A stretch of 5,133 bases of DNA from Hyphomicrobiaceae bacterium (GTDB lineage: Bacteria > Pseudomonadota > Alphaproteobacteria > Rhizobiales > Hyphomicrobiaceae). The notes under the pieces were generated by a model that did not search any database, was not told the DNA's origin, and saw only the letters and a program-made list of their open reading frames with translations. The DNA lies in NCBI GenBank assembly GCA_021775715.1, contig JAJFHI010000375.1, positions 1 through 5,133 of the forward strand. Reading direction: 5' to 3'. Made by a program: the position numbers and the translations under genes. This document shows, piece after piece, positions 1-4,776 of the stretch. How positions within the stretch are numbered: position 1 is the first letter of the stretch; each line of letters opens with the position of its first letter.

Positions 1-89
1 GGTTTCAGTTCGACATTGTGTCGGCTGAGGGCCGCTTCACTACGCAAGATAATTCAAGGAGCGCATCGATTTGGTGCGCTCCTTTTTGA
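1..89 (+). CDS. Possible 3' end of an unidentified upstream gene (partial)
   Basis: The third frame is open from the window edge to a TGA at 87-89. It reads FQFDIVSAEGRFTTQD and then about a dozen less protein-like residues. The first half resembles a beta-strand-rich protein end, faintly like the last strand of a cold-shock domain, but this is too short to assign. The last ten or so codons would encode the terminator hairpin itself, which is unusual. Frame 2 stops earlier, at 26-28 and 50-52, so the upstream gene may instead end there, and frame 1 stays open past 89. I cannot tell which frame is real. The terminator right after it shows that some plus-strand transcript ends here. Confidence 0.3.
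   Translation, partial: FQFDIVSAEGRFTTQDNSRSASIWCAPF
56..87 (+). terminator. Rho-independent terminator of the upstream transcript
   Basis: A perfect 10-bp stem, AAGGAGCGCA (56-65) with TGCGCTCCTT (75-84), encloses a 9-base loop and runs into TTTTT (83-87). The GC-rich stem followed directly by a T tract is the classic intrinsic terminator form. The T run lies on the plus-strand side, so it ends a plus-strand transcript entering from the left and insulates the ParA gene from it. Confidence 0.9.
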
Positions 90-373
90 TTCCAGTTTAA
101 CGCGATTTGCAGATTGATATCTGCCTACTGATGAATTGGCATCGGTGCTGGGCCGCTTTAAGTGGCCATCGGTGGTAACTCAGACCAATTTTGCGTCCCC
201 TACTATGCCATATTTGTCGAGCAGGTTATAAGCTTGCGGGAACCTGGCCGTTGGGGTCAGCGCAGCCGGGGGGCTCGCGCAGAGCTGGATGATCGCGCAA
301 TACTCTATGTGCGTCAGCTTGTTGCTGCGCACGACTTTCCTAATTGGCGCATGACGGGGGCACGAAGCGCACG
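90..373. other. Leader region upstream of the ParA gene, no convincing gene
   Basis: These 284 bases lie between the terminator and the ParA start. A small hairpin is present at 109-124: GCAGAT and ATCTGC with loop TGAT, and no T run after it, so it is more like an operator or leader structure than a terminator. TATAAG at 227-232 is a fair -10 match, but no good -35 stands 16-18 bases before it. A 75-codon frame opens with GTG at 162 and ends at 389, overlapping the ParA start. It has no Shine-Dalgarno sequence and no recognisable motif, so I do not call it a gene. The ParA promoter must lie here, but its position is not evident. Confidence 0.5.
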
Positions 374-1330
374 ATGCGAAATACGATAGCTGTGATGAAC
401 ACCAAGGGTGGTGTTGGGAAGTCGACGCTGGTTCTGGCGCTGGCCGAGACACTAGCGGCCGAGCACAAGAAAAATGTACTCATCATTGACAGCGATGCTC
501 AGGCGAGCGTGTCGAGCATGCTGATGACCGTGGCACATCTGCACGATCTACAGCACGCAGGTAAAACCGTTGTTGATTTCCTTGTCTCACAGGTGTTGCG
601 CAATACAGAGGTTCCCTGGTCCGATTTTGTCGTGCGCAACATCTCGGACGTGGATGATGCCCGCTCGGTCTATCTATTACCAAGCGATATGCAGCTGACG
701 CTGTTTGAGCGTGAAGTGTCAAAAGAAAGCGCCCATACCAAGTTGCGTGATGTTATCCGCGATTTGTTGGTGGCCGTGCGCGATGTGTTTGATATCGTTT
801 TGATTGATTGCCCGCCGGGGCTGTCGGTGTTGACCGAAAGCTGGCTGCGCGAGGCTGATTTTTATTTATCGCCAACCAAACCTGACTATGTCTCTGTTTG
901 TGGTCTGGAAGTGTTTCGTCGGTTCAAGAGCCTTAATCCGGAAATGGGCTTTGCCGAGAATCTCGGGGTGATCATCAACATGAAGGACGCTCTTGCCCCG
1001 TCGGAGCAGGAGTATCACCGCTGGCTTGCAGACAATGCGGAAAACCGCTGTCTTTCAGCCGCGATTCCCCGCCGGACCGCATTGCAGGATGCCGCCCGCT
1101 TCGATCCGGTTCAGCGTTCTTATCCAGCGAAGTATCCCGGTGATGTTGGCTTGGCTATTCGTGAGCTGACCAAAGAGATTTTGGAGCGCATGGCAATAAA
1201 TAACGCCTCTACCAAGATCAAGGATGGTCCGCCACCCATGCCAATGTCGACGCCGACTGAAAATGATGACGCGTCGCCGACGCCGCCGGACGACTCAGAT
1301 ATTTCCGAGGCTGCAACGAGTGCTGCCTAG
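374..1330 (+). CDS. Orphan ParA-family ATPase
   Basis: A 318-residue deviant-Walker-A ATPase of the ParA/MinD superfamily. Such proteins dimerise on ATP, usually bind nucleoid DNA non-specifically and position a cargo (plasmid, chromosome origin or protein cluster). Visible motifs are KGGVGKST at 11-18 with the signature lysine K11 and P-loop lysine K16; the Walker A' strand LIIDSDAQAS around 36-45, with Ala where ParA proteins usually have Pro; and Walker B VLIDCPPG around 142-149. There is no N-terminal helix-turn-helix domain, so it is the short ParA type. About 40 C-terminal residues (278-318) are rich in Pro, Asp, Ser and Thr and look disordered, which is extra to the usual fold. The ATG at 374 is chosen because the fold starts there and a weak GAAG lies 6 bases before it; a TTG at 344 is an alternative. 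No parB or parS is visible beside it, so it is not assigned as the chromosomal parA. The partner is unknown and may lie outside the window. Confidence 0.9.
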   Translation: MRNTIAVMNTKGGVGKSTLVLALAETLAAEHKKNVLIIDSDAQASVSSMLMTVAHLHDLQHAGKTVVDFLVSQVLRNTEVPWSDFVVRNISDVDDARSVYLLPSDMQLTLFEREVSKESAHTKLRDVIRDLLVAVRDVFDIVLIDCPPGLSVLTESWLREADFYLSPTKPDYVSVCGLEVFRRFKSLNPEMGFAENLGVIINMKDALAPSEQEYHRWLADNAENRCLSAAIPRRTALQDAARFDPVQRSYPAKYPGDVGLAIRELTKEILERMAINNASTKIKDGPPPMPMSTPTENDDASPTPPDDSDISEAATSAA

Positions 1331-1500
1331 GCTCATGGGGCTTTCCACGAGCAAGGCTACGCAGTCTCAAGCGACCAAGCAGATGACATGGCCCAGGCGA
1401 ACGCCGATATTGGCTGCATGAGTTTTTTTTGGAGGTCCGTCTTTCTCGCCGCCCCACGCGCTGGAAAAACTGCGCTTTTAGAATTGGGGATCGAGAAAAT
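1331..1500. other. Spacer between ParA gene and tRNA-Gly with T8 run and structured segment
   Basis: No gene is called here. A run of eight T (1423-1430) follows only a weak hairpin (GCC 1403-1405 with GGC 1412-1414, possibly enclosed by GCAG 1379-1382 with CTGC 1414-1417), so a terminator for the ParA transcript is possible but poorly formed. The ParA reading frame stays open after its TAG for 77 codons, up to the TGA at 1562-1564 inside the tRNA. A composite inverted repeat fills 1442-1498 and is listed separately. Confidence 0.5.
1442..1498. repeat. Composite inverted repeat next to the tRNA 3' end
   Basis: TTTCTCG (1442-1448) pairs with CGAGAAA (1492-1498), CCCCA (1452-1456) pairs with TGGGG (1485-1489), and GCGC (1458-1461) can pair with GCGC (1472-1475). 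Together these can fold into one long interrupted hairpin. The outer arm starts 2 bases beyond the encoded CCA of the tRNA on the minus strand. No T run follows on either strand, so it is not a standard intrinsic terminator. It could be the folded trailer of the tRNA precursor, or a shared end structure for the converging ParA and tRNA transcripts. The pairing is seen directly; the role is inferred. Confidence 0.5.
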
Positions 1501-1575
1501 TGGAGCGGGCGATGAGATTCGAACTCACGACTTTCACCTTGGCAAGGTGACGCTCTACCCCTGAGCTACGCCCGC
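1501..1575 (-). tRNA. tRNA-Gly, anticodon GCC
   Basis: Read on the minus strand, the cloverleaf is complete. The acceptor stem GCGGGCG (1569-1575) pairs with CGCCCGC (1505-1511). The D arm is GCTC/GAGC with loop AGGGGTA. The anticodon stem TCACC/GGTGA holds loop TTGCCAA, and the T arm GTGAG/CTCAT (one G-T pair) holds TTCGAAT. The anticodon GCC occupies 1541-1543 on the plus strand and reads GGC/GGU glycine codons. The discriminator is T (A at 1504 on the plus strand) and CCA is encoded (1501-1503). Including CCA the gene is 75 bases, normal for tRNA-Gly. It converges on the ParA gene and diverges from the editing-protein gene. A promoter is visible upstream at 1611-1639. Confidence 0.97.
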
Positions 1576-1610
1576 ATCCGTCCATGACACCAACAGCGTC
1601 ACGGCCCGGT

Positions 1611-1639
1611 CTTATCGCGCAACTGCTGGCGGATTGCAA
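1611..1639 (-). promoter_or_regulatory. Probable sigma-70 promoter of tRNA-Gly
   Basis: On the minus strand, TTGCAA (1634-1639 in plus coordinates) lies exactly 17 bases before GATAAG (1611-1616). Each hexamer matches the consensus at 4 of 6 positions and the spacing is ideal. Transcription would begin roughly at 1604, leaving a 5' leader of about 30 bases for RNase P to remove. This is the only well-spaced pair I see upstream of the tRNA. Confidence 0.55.
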
Positions 1640-1823
1640 GCCCGTTTGCGTGCATTGAATTCATACTGACTAACGCGGTTGGCGGTGGATCTCAGCGATG
1701 ACCCGGAAAGGCAGTGAAACTCGCATGTCGACGTCCTATAGCCAGGTTTCGCTGCGGTGTTCAGTTTGGTTCAATCTGGTTATGCTAGAGGAAAGTGGAC
1801 CTGCAACATTATGGAATCCGTCC

Positions 1824-2357
1824 ATGGCGCCAAATTCTGCGGCCAAAAGTCCTTCAACCCACCAGCCGGTAAGCAAGGCCGAGCTATTTGACCGTCTGAC
1901 GAGCCTGGGTATCAGCTACCAGACGATTGATCATCCTCCCGTGTTCACCGTTGCTGAGAGTTCTGCAATCGAGGCGGCATTGCCCGGTGCGCATACCAAA
2001 AATTTATTCCTGAAGGATGCGAAGGGAAAATTGTTCCTGATCGTCGCCGAAAACCGAACAGAGATTAATCTCAAAGCATTGCCGGCGGCCATCGGGTCGA
2101 AGCGATTGAGTTTCGGCAAACCCGAACTTCTCTTGGAGACGCTCGGCGTTGAGCCGGGTTCTGTGACCGCTTTTGCAGTCATTAATGATCTTGAACACCG
2201 CGTAAACGTTATTCTGGATGCGACTTTAACGAACTATGAGACCGTTAACTGTCATCCGTTGCGCAATGATGCGACGACAAACATTGCGCGCGATGATCTT
2301 TTACGGTTCATTCGCGCCTGTGGTCATGAAATTTCGGTGGTACAACTTCCAGAATAG
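1824..2357 (+). CDS. YbaK/ProX-family prolyl-tRNA editing protein (ProXp-ala-like)
   Basis: A 177-residue stand-alone homologue of the editing (INS) domain of bacterial prolyl-tRNA synthetase. ProX-type proteins act in trans in the cytoplasm to hydrolyse mischarged tRNA-Pro, mainly Ala-tRNA-Pro in the ProXp-ala group. The core runs from KAELFDRLTSLGI (about 18-30) to the C-terminus. Characteristic segments are the HPPVFTV stretch (about 37-43), HTKNLFLKD (57-65) with the conserved lysine (K59) that the family needs for activity, and the late NCHPLRNDATT motif near the ligand pocket. The frame is open back to 1698, but the extra N-terminal 42 residues do not resemble the family. ATG 1824 gives the normal length and has GGAA 7 bases before it. 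The substrate group is inferred from overall resemblance and not proven. No prolyl-tRNA synthetase gene is nearby. Confidence 0.9.
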   Translation: MAPNSAAKSPSTHQPVSKAELFDRLTSLGISYQTIDHPPVFTVAESSAIEAALPGAHTKNLFLKDAKGKLFLIVAENRTEINLKALPAAIGSKRLSFGKPELLLETLGVEPGSVTAFAVINDLEHRVNVILDATLTNYETVNCHPLRNDATTNIARDDLLRFIRACGHEISVVQLPE

Positions 2358-2371
2358 CAAACTGTACCACC
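2336..2371 (+). repeat. Inverted repeat spanning the stop codon of the editing-protein gene
   Basis: GGTGGTACA (2336-2344) and TGTACCACC (2363-2371) form a perfect 9-bp inverted repeat around an 18-base loop that contains the TAG stop (2355-2357). No T tract follows, so it is not a typical intrinsic terminator. It may stabilise the mRNA 3' end, or help end transcription by another route before the next gene, 167 bases away. The repeat is seen directly; its role is inferred. Confidence 0.55.
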
Positions 2372-2423
2372 AGACCATAGCAACGACTGAGGCCGCCTAG
2401 ATCTGCTGGCCCGTATATCCATG

Positions 2424-2491
2424 CAAACCGTGCACGTTTGTGTGTTTGGGACCGAACGGGTTGACCAAATAAGGTGCAGCCCAAATTGAAT
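2424..2491 (+). promoter_or_regulatory. Candidate regulatory segment upstream of cnoX
   Basis: Three elements cluster before the cnoX operon. One is the 8-bp palindrome CGTGCACG (2429-2436) flanked by CAAAC and GTTTG. The second is an interrupted hairpin, TTTGG (2445-2449) with CCAAA (2465-2469). The third is TTGACC (2461-2466), a good -35 match. The -10 is poor: TTGAAT at 2486-2491 is 19 bases away. The operon promoter probably lies in the 2358-2524 gap, but this exact placement is tentative. Confidence 0.25.
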
Positions 2492-2538
2492 TTGCCTCTG
2501 ACGCGTCGGCGATCAGACGGCGCCAGGAGGAGAAACGA

Positions 2539-3468
2539 ATGGACTTCGGAACACCAAAACAGTCGCACCCCGCCGCAGCCGCGGGTCTAGGGGCGGCTGG
2601 CAGTGGTGCCAAAGAAACCTCTACGGCGGAATTTGCCAACGATGTTCTGACCGCGTCGCGCGACGCGGTTGTGATCGTCGATTTTTACTCTGGCGCCAGC
2701 CCGCAGTGCAAGCAGTCTTCTGCAGCTCTTGAATCTGCTGTTCGTCCGCACGCCAAAAGCATTCGCCTGGTCAAGCTCAACATAGACAAGCATCCCGCGA
2801 TCGCGGGCCAGCTGAAATTGCAGACTGTGCCGACCGTCTATGCATTCCGGGATGGGCGACCGATTGACGGATTTGCCGGTGTGCAGCCGGACGACATCGT
2901 CAAGCAGTTCGTCGATGGTCTGGTTGGCGCAAACGAAGCTGCCGACCTCGAAACAGTTTTGGTCGCAGCCAACGAAACGCTTGATACAGGCGATCTGCAA
3001 GGTGCTGCAGAAATATTTGCAAGTGTTCTGCAAGCTGATCCGCAAAACGTCGGCGCGCTAGCGGGACTGGCACAGTGCTACGTAAAAAGCGGCGACGTCG
3101 AACGGGCGGGCCAGACCATTGCTTTGGTACCGCCAGACAAGCAGAATGTTGCTGCCGTGCAGGCGGTGATTGCAGCTCTCGATCTGGCGGGAAAAGCGGA
3201 TGAGGCCGGTGATACCAGCGAGCTGGAGGCGAAAGTTGCGGCCAACCCCGCAGATCATCAGTCACGCTTTGATCTTGCGGTGGCACTTGGTGTGGGCGGG
3301 GACAAGGGAGCCGCGATTGGACATCTGATTGAACTCATTTCCCGTGATCGAAAATGGAATGAGGACGCAGCCCGCAAACAGTTGCTACAGTTCTTTGAGG
3401 CCTGGGGCCCAAAGGATGAGGCAACGCAGGATGGGCGTCGGAAGTTGTCGTCCGTGTTGTTTTCTTAA
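2539..3468 (+). CDS. cnoX: CnoX-type thioredoxin-like chaperone with TPR domain
   Basis: A 309-residue cytoplasmic protein of the CnoX (YbbN) chaperedoxin family, which holds unfolded proteins, protects their cysteines from over-oxidation and passes them to chaperones. A low-complexity Ala/Gly N-terminus (1-25) is followed by a thioredoxin fold (about 26-132). That fold has VIVDFYSGAS, the active-site position SPQC (S54-C57), and LQTVPTVYAF with cis-Pro P98. A helical TPR region (about 136-300) follows, including the repeat around GDLQGAAEIFASVLQADP and a late repeat near AANPADHQSRFDLAVAL. The first active-site cysteine of the usual CGPC is serine, so disulfide-reductase activity is unlikely; E. 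coli CnoX similarly has an SxxC site. The start is secure: AGGAGG (2525-2530) lies 8 bases before the ATG. It is probably the first gene of an operon with the LON-domain and Trm112-family genes; the next start is 50 bases downstream. Confidence 0.92.
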   Translation: MDFGTPKQSHPAAAAGLGAAGSGAKETSTAEFANDVLTASRDAVVIVDFYSGASPQCKQSSAALESAVRPHAKSIRLVKLNIDKHPAIAGQLKLQTVPTVYAFRDGRPIDGFAGVQPDDIVKQFVDGLVGANEAADLETVLVAANETLDTGDLQGAAEIFASVLQADPQNVGALAGLAQCYVKSGDVERAGQTIALVPPDKQNVAAVQAVIAALDLAGKADEAGDTSELEAKVAANPADHQSRFDLAVALGVGGDKGAAIGHLIELISRDRKWNEDAARKQLLQFFEAWGPKDEATQDGRRKLSSVLFS

Positions 3469-3502
3469 GTGTAGGAACCGGGTCGCAAGAACAAAACCCT
3501 GT

Positions 3503-3510
3503 GGAGAAGG
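3503..3510 (+). promoter_or_regulatory. Ribosome binding site deciding the LON-domain protein start
   Basis: GGAGAAGG lies 8 bases before the GTG at 3519. The alternative in-frame GTG at 3501 overlaps this site and has no comparable purine-rich motif before it. The GTG at 3519 is therefore the better start. Confidence 0.65.
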
Positions 3511-3518
3511 ACAAAAGC

Positions 3519-4220
3519 GTGGCGTTCCTGGAGAACTATACCGGGTCTGGCGATCTGTCGAAAACGATACCTGTGTTCCCGCTGCTTGGGGCCATATTAC
3601 TACCGCGCGCGACACTGCCGCTCAATGTTTTCGAGTCACGCTATCTTGCGATGATAAATGATGTGATGAGCGGCGAACGAGTGGTTGGGATCGTACAACC
3701 CGCGGGCCATGCCGCGCAGCATGATGACATCGACGTCGACAGCGAAAGCCCGGAAGGTAAGGTTGTTGAACTCAGGACAGTTGGCTGCGTTGGGCGGGTT
3801 ACGAGTTATCAGGAACTCGACGACGGTCGCATGGTTATCACGGTAACGGGCATCTCCCGATTCCGGATTAACGGCGAGGTTGATACGTTGGAGCCTTATC
3901 GGCTGGCATCGGTCGACTACGGCGAATTTGAAGATGATTTCGTCGAAGGTCTTGGTGAGGATACAATTGACCGGGAGCGCTTGCTAAGAGTCCTGAAGGC
4001 CTATCTCGATAGCAATCGGATGAAGGCGGACTGGAGTTCGATCCTGCGCGCATCCAGCGAATTTCTAATCAACGCATTGTCAGTGATGAGCCCCTACGGA
4101 CCGGAAGAAAAACAGGCCTTACTGGAAGCGGCAGATCTCAAGTCGCGCGCTGACGTTTTGGTGGCGTTGGCTGAAATGGAACTTGCGTCTGGCAGCGACG
4201 GCGGCGGCACGATTCAATAG
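3519..4220 (+). CDS. LON peptidase substrate-binding-domain protein, stand-alone
   Basis: A 233-residue protein consisting of the Lon N-terminal (LAN) domain without the AAA+ ATPase or the Ser-Lys protease domain of Lon. Diagnostic segments are IPVFPLLGAILLPRATLPLNVFESRYL (17-43; family members usually have FEPRYL, here Ser replaces Pro), GIVQP (57-61), VGCVGRVTSYQELDDGRMVI (about 88-107) and the TGISRFRI strand (110-117). A helical C-terminal part follows. The domain binds polypeptides in Lon; the role of free-standing copies is not established. An acidic insert HDDIDVDSESPEGK (68-81) lies between the conserved strands, as is common in this group. GTG 3519 is chosen from the ribosome binding site. 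It lies 50 bases after cnoX and 30 bases before the Trm112-family gene, which suggests co-transcription and perhaps a protein-quality-control role. Confidence 0.9.
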   Translation: MAFLENYTGSGDLSKTIPVFPLLGAILLPRATLPLNVFESRYLAMINDVMSGERVVGIVQPAGHAAQHDDIDVDSESPEGKVVELRTVGCVGRVTSYQELDDGRMVITVTGISRFRINGEVDTLEPYRLASVDYGEFEDDFVEGLGEDTIDRERLLRVLKAYLDSNRMKADWSSILRASSEFLINALSVMSPYGPEEKQALLEAADLKSRADVLVALAEMELASGSDGGGTIQ

Positions 4221-4250
4221 TTTAGCCTGCTGCAATAGGGAGGTTTCAAG

Positions 4251-4466
4251 ATGGCAACTGAAAATCAGTCTGACAGTGGAAATCAGCGCCCCGACCCCAA
4301 ACTTCTCGAAATTCTCGTGTGTCCGTTGACAAAGACACGCCTTTCTTACGATGCGCAAAAGAACGAGTTGATTTCGACGGCGGCCGGCCTTGCGTTTCCA
4401 ATACGTGATGGCGTTCCACTAATGACACCAGAAGCCGCGCGACCGCTTAATGGCGATAATACATAG
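4251..4466 (+). CDS. Trm112-family (YcaR-like) small protein
   Basis: A 71-residue protein of the Trm112/UPF0434 family. Eukaryotic and archaeal Trm112 proteins activate several methyltransferases acting on tRNA, rRNA and release factors; bacterial members are thought to act similarly but are less studied. The core KLLEILVCPLTKTRLSYD (about 17-34), ELISTAAGLAFPIRDGVPLM (about 39-58) and the following acidic-hydrophobic end match the family well. Only one cysteine of the usual zinc-binding CPxC position is present (CPLT), so the fold is probably zinc-free, as is common in proteobacterial YcaR-like members. Start: AGGGAGG (4237-4243) lies 7 bases before the ATG. The gene follows the LON-domain gene by 30 bases and appears to be the last gene of the operon. 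I see no clear terminator after it. No methyltransferase partner is in the window. Confidence 0.92.
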   Translation: MATENQSDSGNQRPDPKLLEILVCPLTKTRLSYDAQKNELISTAAGLAFPIRDGVPLMTPEAARPLNGDNT

Positions 4467-4776
4467 CTCGTTGTTGTTCTTATTTTTCGAACCTCTATTG
4501 TCCTGATAGCCCATGTCGGTTTTGTGCGGCGACGAAATTCATGATTGCCGACCGCCATGGTTAATCGATTTATATCAATTGCGTCCCTTTGAGAAAGCCT
4601 CCTGAATTTACAGGGCTATTGAACGCGTGCGAGTCTATCCAGACTGGTAAAAACGCTCCTTATTTCGTCTTCTCCATTTTATAAGCATTTGTAATTTACC
4701 AATTAAATTCAGCCTTTGTTTAAAGACGCCGTGCTTTTTGGAAAACATTAGAGACCAAAGGTCCGTGGCGTCATAA
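4467..4776. other. AT-rich intergenic gap without a gene
   Basis: These 310 bases are visibly richer in A and T than the flanking genes, above all at 4660-4760. No reading frame with a start, ribosome site and protein-like composition is present. Small structures seen are GTTC/GAAC around a T-rich loop (4476-4492), an interrupted stem AGC-CCTG with CAGG-GCT near 4595-4617, and the 7-bp inverted pair TGGTAAA (4645-4651) and TTTACCA (4695-4701). TATAAG at 4680-4685 is a good -10 match between the arms of that pair but lacks a good -35. The region probably holds the end of the operon transcript and the promoter of the next gene. Confidence 0.5.

Noticed and set aside
162..389. 75-codon plus-strand frame before and overlapping the ParA start
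   Set aside because: GTG start without a Shine-Dalgarno sequence, no recognisable motif, and it overlaps the ParA start out of frame. It could be a leader peptide, but nothing supports that.
374..1330. Assignment as the chromosomal parA or as mipZ
   Set aside because: No adjacent parB, parS or gid genes, and nothing specific to MipZ could be recognised. Family-level naming only.
1224..1421. 65-codon frame overlapping the end of the ParA gene
   Set aside because: It begins as an Arg-rich shadow of the Pro/Asp tail of ParA in another frame and has no start signal.
1423..1430. T8 run as an intrinsic terminator of the ParA gene
   Set aside because: Only a 3-bp stem, or a poorly formed larger one, precedes it at the right distance, so it is not called as a terminator.
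1698..1823. Longer N-terminus for the ProX-like protein (start at 1698)
   Set aside because: The extra 42 residues do not resemble the family, and the ATG at 1824 gives the normal length with an acceptable ribosome site.
2587..3045. 152-codon minus-strand frame
   Set aside because: It lies entirely antisense to cnoX, whose domain content and ribosome site are clear. Its own translation has no recognisable fold.
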